DNA of 64,000 bases from Tabrizicola fusiformis (lineage in GTDB: Bacteria; Pseudomonadota; Alphaproteobacteria; Rhodobacterales; Rhodobacteraceae). Numbering within the stretch: position 1 is the first letter of the stretch; each line of letters starts with the position of its first letter. This document shows positions 51,925 through 60,824 of this stretch, piece after piece. The position numbers were made by a program, and so were the translations under genes. The stretch is from positions 186,001-250,000 of the forward strand of contig NZ_JABUHN010000006.1 in assembly GCF_013328815.1 (NCBI RefSeq). Direction: 5' to 3'. The notes under the pieces are model-generated. The model saw nothing but the letters and a program-made list of their open reading frames with translations. It was not told the origin of the DNA and ran no database searches.

Positions 51925-53220
51925 ATGATGCACGATATCCGCACGATCCGCGACAACCCCGCCGCCTTTGAGGCGGCTCTCTCGCGCCGCGGTCTGTCGG
52001 GCGTCGCCGCCGAGGTGCTGGCGATCGACGAAAGCCGCCGTGCCCGGATTCTGGCTGCCGAAACCGCACAAGCCGCGCAGAATGCCGCCTCGAAAGAGGT
52101 GGGCGCCGCCAAGGCCAGCGGCAATGAGGCCGAGTTTGAACGCCTGCGCGCCCTTGTGGCCGAGAAGAAGGCCGAGGTTGCCCGGCTGACCGCCGAAGCG
52201 GGCGATGAGGATGCGCGCCTGCGTGACCTTCTGATGACCATTCCGAACCTGCCGCTGGATCAGGTGCCCGATGGCCGCGACGAAGACGACAATGTGGAGA
52301 TCCGCCGCTGGGGCAGCCCGCGCAACTTCGACTTCACCCCACGCGAACATTTCGACATCGCGGGCGTGAAACCGGGGATGGATTTCGAAACCGCAGCCAA
52401 GCTTTCTGGCAGCCGTTTCGTGGTGCTGAAAGGTGCCGTGATCCGCGTTCACCGCGCGCTGGCGCAGTTCATGCTGGACACCCATATCGAAGAGCATGGC
52501 CTGACCGAAACCTGGACCCCGGTTCTGGTCAAGGAAGAGGCGATGTATGGCACCAACCAACTGCCGAAATTCGCCGAAGACAGCTATCAGACCACGAACG
52601 GCTGGTGGCTGATCCCGACTTCGGAGGTCACCCTGACCAATTCGGTCGCGGGCGACGTGCTTGAGGCGGCGGCCCTGCCGATCCGCATGACGGCACATAC
52701 CCAGTGCTTCCGCTCCGAAGCGGGGTCGGCGGGCAAGGACACTTCGGGAATGCTGCGCCAGCACCAGTTCGAAAAGGTCGAAATGGTGACGATCTGCACC
52801 CCCGAAACCGCGCTGGAAGAACATGAGCGGATGACGGTCTGTGCCGAGGCCATCCTGCAAAAGCTGGGCATCCCTTACCGGACCATCGTGCTTTGCACCG
52901 GAGACATGGGCTTTGGCGCGCAGAAGACCCATGATCTTGAGGCATGGCTGCCCGGCCAGAATAAATACCGCGAGATTTCCAGCGTCTCGACCTGCGGCCA
53001 GTTTCAGGCCCGCCGGATGAACGCCCGGTTCCGCCCTGCGGGCGGCGGCAAGCCGGAGTTCGTGGCCACGCTGAACGGCTCGGGCCTTGCGGTGGGCCGC
53101 TGCCTGATCGCGGTGCTGGAGAACGGGCAACAGGCCGACGGCTCGGTTGATCTGCCTGCGGTGCTGCACCCCTATCTGGGCGGCAAGACCCGGATTTCGG
53201 CGGCAGGCGTTCTGGAGTGA
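51925..53220 (+). CDS. serS: Seryl-tRNA synthetase
   Basis: 431-aa class II synthetase. N-terminal coiled-coil tRNA-binding arm (residues ~30-100, [18 protein letters not shown]), motif 2 [20 protein letters not shown] near 265 and motif 3 [18 protein letters not shown] near 390. The start is the first of two adjacent ATGs, preceded by GGAGG; the second (51928) is equally possible. Confidence 0.97.
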   Translation: MMHDIRTIRDNPAAFEAALSRRGLSGVAAEVLAIDESRRARILAAETAQAAQNAASKEVGAAKASGNEAEFERLRALVAEKKAEVARLTAEAGDEDARLRDLLMTIPNLPLDQVPDGRDEDDNVEIRRWGSPRNFDFTPREHFDIAGVKPGMDFETAAKLSGSRFVVLKGAVIRVHRALAQFMLDTHIEEHGLTETWTPVLVKEEAMYGTNQLPKFAEDSYQTTNGWWLIPTSEVTLTNSVAGDVLEAAALPIRMTAHTQCFRSEAGSAGKDTSGMLRQHQFEKVEMVTICTPETALEEHERMTVCAEAILQKLGIPYRTIVLCTGDMGFGAQKTHDLEAWLPGQNKYREISSVSTCGQFQARRMNARFRPAGGGKPEFVATLNGSGLAVGRCLIAVLENGQQADGSVDLPAVLHPYLGGKTRISAAGVLE

Positions 53221-53226
53221 TCGCCC

Positions 53227-53252
53227 GGGCCGGGGGCAGCAGCCCCCGGCCC
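53227..53252 (+). terminator. GC-rich hairpin after serS
   Basis: 11-base stem GGGCCGGGGGC/GCCCCCGGCCC with AGCA loop, 6 bases after the stop. No T-run, so termination would be factor-dependent or it protects the mRNA end. Confidence 0.6.
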
Positions 53253-53298
53253 CCCGCCCGCGACTGATCCGGCAAGCGTCGGTGCGCGTAGAAGGGGC

Positions 53299-53988
53299 AT
53301 GAAAACCGCATTCCTTCTGTTGCTGGCCACTCTGGCCTTTGCCGTGGCGCCCTATCTTTCGGCGCCCTTCACCGGCTTTGATCCCGCAGCCTTTCCGGTG
53401 CAGATCGACCGACCGGCGGTGCAGCCTACCGGCTATGCCTTTGCCATCTGGGGGCTGATCTATCTGGGCCTGATCGGCAATGCCGCCTTTGGCCTGATCG
53501 CCCGGGCCGATCACCCGGACTGGCAGCGCCCGCGCCTGCCCCTGATCGCGGCGCTGGTTCTGGGCAGCGGCTGGATCGCGCTGGCGCTGTTTCAGCCGCT
53601 CGTGGCGACGGGGGTGATCCTGTTGATGGCGGCGGCTGCGGTTCTGGCCTTGCTCCGCGCGCGGCCAGCGCAGGATTTCTGGCTGCTGTCGGCGCCTTTG
53701 GCGCTGTTTGCCGGCTGGCTGACGGCGGCAAGCGCGGTTTCGGTCGGCGTGATGCTGGCGGGCTATGGCCTGTTGTCCAACAGTGCCGCGGCGCTGACAA
53801 TGATCGCAGTGGCCCTTGCCGTTACCGGATGGGTGCAAGGCCAGACCCCGCGCCAGCCGCTTTACAGCGCCGCCGTGATCTGGGCGCTGACCGGCATCGC
53901 CGTGGCCAACGGCGGCACCCTGCCCCTTGTCACCGGCGCCGCCCTTGCCGCAGCTTTGGTGCTGGCGGTTCTGGCGCTGCGGCGCTGA
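53299..53988 (+). CDS. TspO/tryptophan-rich sensory-protein-like membrane protein
   Basis: 229-aa polytopic membrane protein with about seven hydrophobic spans. The segment PTGYAFAIWGLIYLGLIGNA near 42 matches the P-x-x-x-F-x-I-W-x-x-I-Y pattern of proteins annotated as tryptophan-rich sensory/TspO-like, but the chain is longer than TspO (~160 aa) and the similarity is confined to that region. Function unknown; convergent with der (9-base gap). Confidence 0.65.
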   Translation: MKTAFLLLLATLAFAVAPYLSAPFTGFDPAAFPVQIDRPAVQPTGYAFAIWGLIYLGLIGNAAFGLIARADHPDWQRPRLPLIAALVLGSGWIALALFQPLVATGVILLMAAAAVLALLRARPAQDFWLLSAPLALFAGWLTAASAVSVGVMLAGYGLLSNSAAALTMIAVALAVTGWVQGQTPRQPLYSAAVIWALTGIAVANGGTLPLVTGAALAAALVLAVLALRR

Positions 53989-53997
53989 CCGGCCCTG

Positions 53998-55467
53998 CTA
54001 TTCGCCCGTGTTCTTTTCCTTGTGCTTGCGCAGGCGCGAAGGCGTGTGGAACTTGCGTTCCTTCCACGGATTCTCATTGCCCTGGCTGCGGAAGAACAAC
54101 CGGATCGGCGTGCCCGGCATGTCGAAATGTTCGCGCAAGCCGTTGACCAGATAGCGTTTATAGCTTTCCGGCAATTCCTCGGGGCGCGAGCATTTGATGA
54201 CAAATCCCGGCGGCCGCGTCTTGGCTTGGGTGATATAGCGCAGCTTGATGCGGTGGCCGCCCGGCGCCGGCGGCGGGTGCGCCTCGGTCATCGCGCCCAG
54301 CCACGAGTTCAGCCGCGCCGTCGCCACCCGGCGGTTCCACACGTCATGCGCCTTGCGGATCGCATCATGCAGCCGGTCAAGACCGCGGCCGGTCTTGGCT
54401 GATACGGTGATCAGCGGCGCCCCGCGCAACTGCGGCAAGAGACGTTCGAACATCTCTTTCAGCTCGGCCAGCTTTTCCTGCTTTTCGTCTTCCAGATCCC
54501 ATTTGTTCACCGCGACGACGACCGCCCGCCCCTCGGTCTCGGCGAAATCGGCGATGCGCAGATCCTGCACCTCAAACGGAATTTCCACGTCCAAAAGGAC
54601 CACCACCACCTCGGCAAAGCGCACGGCGCGCAAGCCATCGGCCACTGACAGCTTTTCCAGCTTTTCGGTGACCTTGGCCTTCTTGCGCATCCCCGCAGTG
54701 TCGAAAATCCGCACCGGCGTTCCCATCCAGTCCGACCGGACCGAGATGGCGTCGCGGGTGATGCCCGCCTCGGGGCCGGTCAGCAGGCGGTCCTCGCCGA
54801 TGATCTTGTTGATCAGCGTCGATTTTCCGGCATTGGGCCGCCCGATTACCGCGATTTGTAGCGGTTTTTTTGCGGTGGGCTTGTGCGCCTCTTCATCGGC
54901 CTCAAGCTCGGCTTCTTCCTCGGTGATGTCGAGGTCGGTTTCCGGCGTGTTCTCGGCCTCACGCGCCGCGAACTCCCCTTCCAGCGGCTTCAGCTCGCGG
55001 TAAAGGTCGTCCATCCCCTCGCCATGTTCGGCGGAAATGCGGATCGGCTCGCCCAGCCCCAGCGAATAGGCTTCCAGCGCACCGCTGTCGCCCGCCTTGC
55101 CCTCGGCCTTGTTCACCGCAAGGAAGACCCGGGCATTCTTCTTGCGCAGGATGTCGGCAAAAACCTCATCCGCCGCCGTGACACCGGCACGGCCGTCGAT
55201 CACGAACAGGCAGGCATCGGCCATTTCCACCGCACGCTCGGTCAGGCGGCGCATCCGGCCCTGAAGGCTGTCGTCGGTGACATCTTCCAAGCCCGCCGTG
55301 TCGATCACGGTAAAGCGCAGATCGAACAGCTTGGCATCGCCCTCGCGCAGGTCGCGCGTCACGCCGGGCTGGTCATCGACCAGCGCCAGCTTGCGGCCCA
55401 CCAGCCGGTTGAACAGGGTGGATTTGCCCACATTGGGGCGCCCCACGATGGCAAGGGTAAAGCTCAT
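53998..55467 (-). CDS. der: Ribosome-assembly GTPase Der (EngA)
   Basis: 489-aa double GTPase for 50S subunit maturation. G-domain 1: [14 protein letters not shown] near 9, DTAGLE near 56, VNKAEGK near 118. G-domain 2: [14 protein letters not shown] near 210, [11 protein letters not shown] near 256, AVNKWDLED near 320. C-terminal KH-like domain to the end ([20 protein letters not shown]). An acidic linker ([17 protein letters not shown]) joins the two G domains. Confidence 0.97.
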   Translation of the reverse strand: MSFTLAIVGRPNVGKSTLFNRLVGRKLALVDDQPGVTRDLREGDAKLFDLRFTVIDTAGLEDVTDDSLQGRMRRLTERAVEMADACLFVIDGRAGVTAADEVFADILRKKNARVFLAVNKAEGKAGDSGALEAYSLGLGEPIRISAEHGEGMDDLYRELKPLEGEFAAREAENTPETDLDITEEEAELEADEEAHKPTAKKPLQIAVIGRPNAGKSTLINKIIGEDRLLTGPEAGITRDAISVRSDWMGTPVRIFDTAGMRKKAKVTEKLEKLSVADGLRAVRFAEVVVVLLDVEIPFEVQDLRIADFAETEGRAVVVAVNKWDLEDEKQEKLAELKEMFERLLPQLRGAPLITVSAKTGRGLDRLHDAIRKAHDVWNRRVATARLNSWLGAMTEAHPPPAPGGHRIKLRYITQAKTRPPGFVIKCSRPEELPESYKRYLVNGLREHFDMPGTPIRLFFRSQGNENPWKERKFHTPSRLRKHKEKNTGE

Positions 55468-55538
55468 CTTCTCGATCCGTCACTTGGGCCTGCCCCCGGG
55501 CGGGGGAAGGCAAGCGCCCCCCTTACAGCGGAACGGGT

Positions 55539-56918
55539 CTAGCGGAAAGCGTGAATCTGCCCGTTGCCGCCCATCACCAGCAGCATCCCCCCCGCCAGCG
55601 CCGGGGCCGAAGCCGCGCCACCCGGAATTTCCGCGCCGCCGATCAGGCTGCCATCCACTGGGCTGAACAGCCGCAACTGCCCGTCCGACGACACCACCGC
55701 CAGCCGCCCACCCGCCAGAACCGGGCCGTAATGCGCGGTGATCGCCTTGTGGTTCTTGACCTTTTCCTTGTCGTAATAGGGCATGTCGGTGGCCCAGATC
55801 ACGTCGCCCGTGGCGGCATCCATCCGCACCAGCCGCGCCTCGTCATTCACGACAAAGACCGAGCCGCCCACCACCAGAGGCGGGTTCATCGCGCCTTCGG
55901 TGGCGGTCCAGATCCGCTTGCCATCGGCGACACCAATCGCCACCGTCCGCCCCGAGGCGGAGCCGACATAGGCCACGCCGCCTGCAATCACCGGATCGCC
56001 CGTCACGTCGCCGACGCCGGCATAGGCGCGCCCGTTGCGTTGCCCGGCCACGGCGCCCAGCCATTGCCGCGCGCCATCTTCACGCGCAACCGCCATCACC
56101 TGACCCGAGGCGAAGGGAAGGATCACCGCATCGCCCGTCACCGCAGGCGCCGCCGGGCTGATCACACCCGAGCCGGAGCGCACGCCCGTCACCTGCCAAC
56201 GGATCTTGCCATTGGCAGCGTCCAGCGCCGTGCCGGTGCCGTCGCGCGCCACGACATAAACCGTGCCACCCTCAACCGAGGGGGCGCCCGCCACCGGCCC
56301 ATCCAGCCGCTGGCGCCATTTCACCGCGCCCGTGCCGGCGTCAAAGGCGATCACCTCGCCATAGGCGGTGCTGGCAAAAACGCTGCCACCCGCCGCCGCC
56401 AGCCCGCCGCCGACCACGTCGCTGCCGCTATCAAACTCGGGCAGCAGCGAGGCTTCCCATTGCAGGGCGCCGCCAAGGCCAAGGGCGACCACCCGCTTGC
56501 CCGCATCCATCGCAAAGACCCGGCCACCCGCCACCACCGGCGCCGCCGTCACCCGGGCGCGCTTGGCATTGCCCGCGCCGACCGAAGCCGACCAGACCCG
56601 CACCGGCGCCGCCGACAGCGCGCCATGCAGGCCGGTATGGGCGGCATTGCCGCCACGCTGCGGCCAGTCGGCATTGGCCTGTTGCCCCGGAAGCGAGATC
56701 GGCGCCGAACCATAGCCCGCCTTCGGATCGGCGGCGACCGGCGCAGGTTGCCCCTCGACCGCGACAGAATCTTCCAGCGGTGCGCGCACCGGGAAGCGCT
56801 CGCCCTCAAGGATCACGTCCTTTTCGCAACCGGCCAGAGCCGTGCCCGCCAGCAGCGCCGCGATCCCAAGCCTTTTCGACCAGTTGCCCAACAGGTGGCT
56901 CCCTTCCCGATCCGTCAT
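55539..56918 (-). CDS. bamB: Outer-membrane assembly lipoprotein BamB-like (PQQ-type beta-propeller)
   Basis: 459-aa lipoprotein: lipobox in LLAGTALAGCEKD (Cys about residue 30), then an eight-bladed PQQ-like propeller with repeated blades such as GGRVFAMDAGKRVVAL, GGTVYVVARDGTGTALDA and GGVAYVGSASGRTVAIG. BamB scaffolds the BAM complex that inserts beta-barrel proteins. yfgM-bamB-der order is the same as in E. coli, which supports the assignment. Confidence 0.9.
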   Translation of the reverse strand: MTDREGSHLLGNWSKRLGIAALLAGTALAGCEKDVILEGERFPVRAPLEDSVAVEGQPAPVAADPKAGYGSAPISLPGQQANADWPQRGGNAAHTGLHGALSAAPVRVWSASVGAGNAKRARVTAAPVVAGGRVFAMDAGKRVVALGLGGALQWEASLLPEFDSGSDVVGGGLAAAGGSVFASTAYGEVIAFDAGTGAVKWRQRLDGPVAGAPSVEGGTVYVVARDGTGTALDAANGKIRWQVTGVRSGSGVISPAAPAVTGDAVILPFASGQVMAVAREDGARQWLGAVAGQRNGRAYAGVGDVTGDPVIAGGVAYVGSASGRTVAIGVADGKRIWTATEGAMNPPLVVGGSVFVVNDEARLVRMDAATGDVIWATDMPYYDKEKVKNHKAITAHYGPVLAGGRLAVVSSDGQLRLFSPVDGSLIGGAEIPGGAASAPALAGGMLLVMGGNGQIHAFR

Positions 56919-56926
56919 TCGGCCTT

Positions 56927-57598
56927 TCAGCCCTGATCCTGCCCCGGCGTCTTCACCTCGGGCGGCGTGCCGCCCAGCGCGGTGATCACCTGACCCGCGC
57001 GTGCGCGCAGAGCCGAAGGCGCCTCCTGATCCTGCATCAGCGCGGCAAGGGCCGCAATCGCCTCGTCCTTCTTGCCTTCTTCGATCATGAGATAGGCAAG
57101 CTGCTCTTCGGCCAGCACACGCAGGGCACGGCCCGGTGCCGCAATACCGGCAAGCAGGCTGCGCCGCTCGGCCAGCGCCATGTCGCTGCCCGCCGCCAGA
57201 ACACGGCGCAGCGCGGCGATGTCGCGGTAAAGCTGCGGCTGCGTCGAATCGGCCAGAAGGCTGTCGAGCGCCGCCAGCGTGCCCGCCTTGTCCTCGGTCG
57301 GGTCCGAGGCCAGCATCAGCGCCTTGAGCGCCGCCTGCCCGCCATCGGCCGGAACCGCCTCGATCGCGGCGCGGCGTTCGGCGGGACCGCCAAGGTCAAG
57401 CGCATCCAGAAGGCTGTCGCCAAAGGCTTCGGCCCGCGCCTCGGCCCGCGATTTCTGCCATTCGTTCCACGCGGCACCGCCCACGACCAGCGCCACGGCC
57501 AGAATGCCGATCCAGCCATATTTGCGGAAAGCCGCGAAAAGCCGGTCGCGGCGCACCTCTTCGGTGACCTCGTCGATGAAGCTGTCGGTATTGCTCAA
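56927..57598 (-). CDS. YfgM-like membrane-anchored TPR protein
   Basis: 223-aa protein with an N-terminal cytoplasmic segment, one membrane span (YGWIGILAVALVVGGAAWNEW near 28-48) and a periplasmic helical TPR-like domain (DRAEARAEAFGDSLLDAL-type helices through residue 205). YfgM is an ancillary subunit of SecYEG and shares chaperone work in the periplasm. 8 bases before bamB. C-terminus is disordered (TPPEVKTPGQDQG). Confidence 0.85.
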   Translation of the reverse strand: MSNTDSFIDEVTEEVRRDRLFAAFRKYGWIGILAVALVVGGAAWNEWQKSRAEARAEAFGDSLLDALDLGGPAERRAAIEAVPADGGQAALKALMLASDPTEDKAGTLAALDSLLADSTQPQLYRDIAALRRVLAAGSDMALAERRSLLAGIAAPGRALRVLAEEQLAYLMIEEGKKDEAIAALAALMQDQEAPSALRARAGQVITALGGTPPEVKTPGQDQG

Positions 57599-57811
57599 AG
57601 CCGGCTCTCCATGTTTGCCCCTGTCTTACACGCGCGGGGCGCGCCTTGCCAAGCCCCGCACCAAGCGGCACCCGCCCGCCGCACCTTTTGCCGCCCTTGC
57701 CGCGGGTCAGGCATGGCGGCACAAGCCCCGTTCGCGCCATGATTGCACCGCAATTATATGGAATTAGACCGATTGTCTGCTTTTGCGGAACAACGCGCCG
57801 GAATTTGCCTG

Positions 57812-58759
57812 ATGGACTTCGCACTGGTCACCAATCTCTTGCTGTTTCTGGGCGCCATGGGCGTCACCTTTGCGCTGGACAGCGGTGGCAGCAGCGATGA
57901 CGACGATGAAAGCCGCGCCGACAGTGGTGCTGCGGACCAGAACGCAACGCATTTGCTGTCTGATGGCAGTCACCATGACGACGAAGACAGCCTTGCCGCC
58001 GACCGTGACAACCTTGCCTGGTTCCTGACCTCGGGCGAAGTGGTGTTCGATCAACTGCCCTCGAACAGTTTCGCCATGCTGCCGCCCCCCGAAGCGCCCT
58101 CCGAAGCACAGGCAGCAACGCCGGAACCGGACCCGGCCGACAAGGTGCCGGACGAAGATGCGGCGGCGCCAGAGGCCGTTGCCCCCGAGGATGACCTTGC
58201 CGAAGCCCTGCATGATCCGGCCGAAGACCTGGCTGCGGAACCGGCAGAGCCCGCCCCCGCCGCGACCAGCATCGAACTGGCCTATCTGCCCGCACTCGAC
58301 CCCGACACCGGAGAGCCTCTGGTGCCCGAGCTGACAGTGCATCCGACCGAAGACGGCACGGGGTCGGTGGTCTGGCTGGACGGGCTGGAAGTGGCGCGGT
58401 TCGATGACCTGCCCGACCTGACCCCGGAACAGATCAGCCTTCTGCCCGAAGACCCGTCTGCAGAGGACAGCCCGGCACCGCATGACGCGGAGACGGCGAC
58501 CGACCCCGACGAGGCCGCGACTGACGACCCGGTGCTGATCGAAGCCTTCACCCCCGGCGCCGAGCAGATCGAGATTGCCTATCAGCCCGCCACCGATGCC
58601 ACGGGCGCGCCGCTGCCGCCCGACATCCGCGTGGAGCATACCCTTGAGGATGACGAACAGGCCGCACTGGTGTTGCTTGACGGCTATGTCGTCGCCCGGG
58701 TGGTGGGCAGCGGGGCGGCGCAGTTGCGCCCCGCCGATATCGTCGCAACCCCGCTCTGA
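57812..58759 (+). CDS. Membrane-anchored acidic protein with duplicated C-terminal domain
   Basis: 315-aa protein I do not recognise. Residues 1-20 are one hydrophobic segment (MDFALVTNLLLFLGAMGVTF), then a very acidic Asp/Glu/Ala/Pro-rich region (SGGSSDDDDESRADSG) to about residue 185, then two related ~58-residue units: SIELAYLPALDPDTGEPLVP...VVWLDGLEVARF and QIEIAYQPATDATGAPLPPD...LVLLDGYVVARV, the second after another acidic linker. Start at 57812 is favoured because it begins at the membrane segment; an in-frame ATG at 57758 is possible. Convergent with the next gene. Confidence 0.78.
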   Translation: MDFALVTNLLLFLGAMGVTFALDSGGSSDDDDESRADSGAADQNATHLLSDGSHHDDEDSLAADRDNLAWFLTSGEVVFDQLPSNSFAMLPPPEAPSEAQAATPEPDPADKVPDEDAAAPEAVAPEDDLAEALHDPAEDLAAEPAEPAPAATSIELAYLPALDPDTGEPLVPELTVHPTEDGTGSVVWLDGLEVARFDDLPDLTPEQISLLPEDPSAEDSPAPHDAETATDPDEAATDDPVLIEAFTPGAEQIEIAYQPATDATGAPLPPDIRVEHTLEDDEQAALVLLDGYVVARVVGSGAAQLRPADIVATPL

Positions 58760-58761
58760 CC

Positions 58762-59544
58762 TCAGATCGTGGCGAGCGTGGCGCCCCCGTCCAGCAGGAT
58801 GTTCTGGCCCACGATGAACCCGGCGTGAACCGAGCAAAGAAAGGCGCAGGCCGCCCCGAACTCTGCCGCCGTGCCATAGCGGCGGGCGGGGATCGTCGCC
58901 ATCCGCTCGGCCCGCGCCGCGTCCATCGTGATGCCCTTGGCCTTGACCACCCCGCTGTCCAGCGAGGTGGCGCGATCGGTGTCATGGATACCGGGAAGCA
59001 GGTTGTTGATCGTCACCCCCTGCGGCGCCACCTGCCGGGCGGTGCCCGCGACAAAGCCGGTCAGCCCGGTGCGCGCCGCATTCGACAGGCCAAGCTGCGC
59101 GATGGGCGCCTTGACCGACTGGCTGGTGATGTTGACCACCCGGCCCCAGCCCCGCGCCATCATTCCCGGCATCAGCGCCTGCATCAGCGCGATGGGCGTC
59201 AGCATGTTGGCATCCAGCGCCTTGATGAAATCCTCGCGGCTCCAGTCGCTCCAGAGGCCGGGCGGCGGTCCGCCGGCATTGGTCACCAGAATGTCGGCCC
59301 CCGCCGCCTCGGCCAGAACCGCCGCACGCCCGGCCTCGGTGGCGATATCGCCCGCCACCGTCACCACCCGCACGCCATGGGCCGCGCGGATCGCCGCTGC
59401 CGTCGCCTCCAGCGCTTCGGTGCCACGCGCATTCAGCACAAGGTCCACCCCTGCCGCCGCCAGCGCCTCGGCGCAGCCGCGCCCCAGACCTTTCGAGCCC
59501 GCCGTCACCAGCGCCCGCTTGCCCCTGATCCCCAGATCCATCAT
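58762..59544 (-). CDS. Atypical SDR family protein lacking the catalytic Tyr/Lys
   Basis: 260-aa Rossmann-fold protein. The NAD(P) motif is modified (ALVTAGSKGLGRGCAEALAA), and NAGG is present near 90. Where YxxxK is expected, the sequence is APIAQLGLSNAARTGLTGF (near 150-168), so Tyr and Lys are replaced by Leu and Ala. From memory this matches a known subgroup annotated as 3-oxoacyl-ACP reductase-like without a canonical tetrad. Catalysis by the classical mechanism is doubtful. Confidence 0.88.
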   Translation of the reverse strand: MMDLGIRGKRALVTAGSKGLGRGCAEALAAAGVDLVLNARGTEALEATAAAIRAAHGVRVVTVAGDIATEAGRAAVLAEAAGADILVTNAGGPPPGLWSDWSREDFIKALDANMLTPIALMQALMPGMMARGWGRVVNITSQSVKAPIAQLGLSNAARTGLTGFVAGTARQVAPQGVTINNLLPGIHDTDRATSLDSGVVKAKGITMDAARAERMATIPARRYGTAAEFGAACAFLCSVHAGFIVGQNILLDGGATLATI

Positions 59545-59662
59545 CCCGCTCCTGTCCTGTGCCGGGCCAGACTAACAGCCGCGCGGCAGCCTTCTCAAGC
59601 CGCCGCGGCACGGAAATTCCCCTTGAGGGACCACCGCCTTTTGCCTAACTGAGAGGCAGAGG

Positions 59663-60694
59663 ATGCCAGGAAACCCGATGCCGCAGAACGCCCTTCCCGC
59701 AGACAGCCGCCCGGATCAGGCCTGTCAGGTGCTGGCGGCGGGTGATCTGTTCGTCAGCCTCGGCGTCAATCAGGGCGATGGCCTGGGCGGCCCCGATGAG
59801 GTCTGCCCCGGCGACCTTTACCAGATCGACCCCGGCCACCAACCGCTGCGCCTTGTGGTGCAGCAGGGCACGGGGGGGCAGCAGGTCGGCCCCGGCAGCG
59901 CCATCGGCACCCCCGGCCAGTCCATCGGACTTGAGGCCCGCTATGATCTGATGGGCGACAGCGGCGAACGGGTAGAGCTGTTGCTCCTGTCGCTCGGCAC
60001 CGCGCGGGTGGTGCTGCCGCTGTCGCCGATGGCCGTCGGCACCGATTACACCTTGGTCAAGGTCGAGGCCGCGCCCGAGGCCGCCGGGCTGGCCGATCTC
60101 CTCTGCGTCTCGTTCCTGCGTGGCACGATGATCACGCTGGCCACCGGCGCCCAGCGCGCCATCGAGGATCTGCGCCCCGGCGACCGCGTGCTGACGCGCG
60201 ACCATGGCGGCCAGCCGCTGCGCTGGGTCGGCAAGGCCACCCTCAAGGCCGTCGGCCCCTTTGCGCCGGTGGTGATTGCCAAAGGAACGCTGGGCAATGC
60301 CGGTGACCTGATCGTCAGCCAGCATCACCGCATGTTCCTCTATCAGCGCGAGCGGGTGGCGGGGCTGCCCACCTCGGAAATCCTCGTGCAGGCCCGCCAT
60401 CTGGTGGATGGCGAGAACATCTTCATCCGCGAGGGCGGCTTTGCCGACTACTTCAGTCTGGTCTTCGACCGGCATGAAATCATCTATGCCGAAGGCGTCC
60501 CTGCCGAAAGCCTGATGGTCAACGAAACCACGGTGAACCGCCTGCCGCCCGAGTTTTCCGAAGAGGTCCGCGCCCGCTTTCCCGGCCTGTCGCAGAACCA
60601 GCATTTCGGCACCGAAGCCGGCCGCGCCTTTCTCGAAGCCCTCGGCCCCGATGCGCTGTTCCAGAAACCGCGGCGCAAACCCGAAAAGCCCTGA
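59663..60694 (+). CDS. Hint (Hedgehog/intein) domain protein
   Basis: 343-aa protein. Residues ~1-140 form an unassigned N-terminal region, and residues ~148-300 a Hint domain of the type common in Rhodobacteraceae: TMITLATGAQRAIEDLRPGD, RVLTRDHGGQPLRWVGK, VSQHHRMFLYQRE and DNIFIREGG-like (GENIFIREGGFADYF). The usual opening CFxxGT reads LLCVSFLRGT here, so the nucleophile position is Ser with a Cys two residues earlier. No signal peptide or calcium-binding repeats are seen. Downstream comes repeat copy F. Confidence 0.85.
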   Translation: MPGNPMPQNALPADSRPDQACQVLAAGDLFVSLGVNQGDGLGGPDEVCPGDLYQIDPGHQPLRLVVQQGTGGQQVGPGSAIGTPGQSIGLEARYDLMGDSGERVELLLLSLGTARVVLPLSPMAVGTDYTLVKVEAAPEAAGLADLLCVSFLRGTMITLATGAQRAIEDLRPGDRVLTRDHGGQPLRWVGKATLKAVGPFAPVVIAKGTLGNAGDLIVSQHHRMFLYQRERVAGLPTSEILVQARHLVDGENIFIREGGFADYFSLVFDRHEIIYAEGVPAESLMVNETTVNRLPPEFSEEVRARFPGLSQNQHFGTEAGRAFLEALGPDALFQKPRRKPEKP

Positions 60695-60696
60695 CC

Positions 60697-60770
60697 TCAT
60701 CCTCTCTCGGTAAATATCCTCGGGGGTGAATGCGCGGCACGCGCAGAGGGGGCAGACGGCCCCCTGCCCC
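60697..60770 (+). repeat. AAATATCC-headed hairpin element, copy F
   Basis: CTCATCCTCTCTCGGT plus AAATATCC (60712-60719), then TCGGGGG and GC hairpins including GGGGGC-AGACG-GCCCCC. It begins 3 bases after the Hint gene stop, in the gap before prfC. Confidence 0.75.
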
Positions 60771-60824
60771 TTCGGCCGCAACGCCCCCGTGGACGGCTGG
60801 CGCGTTTTGGGCTAATCGGCGGCC

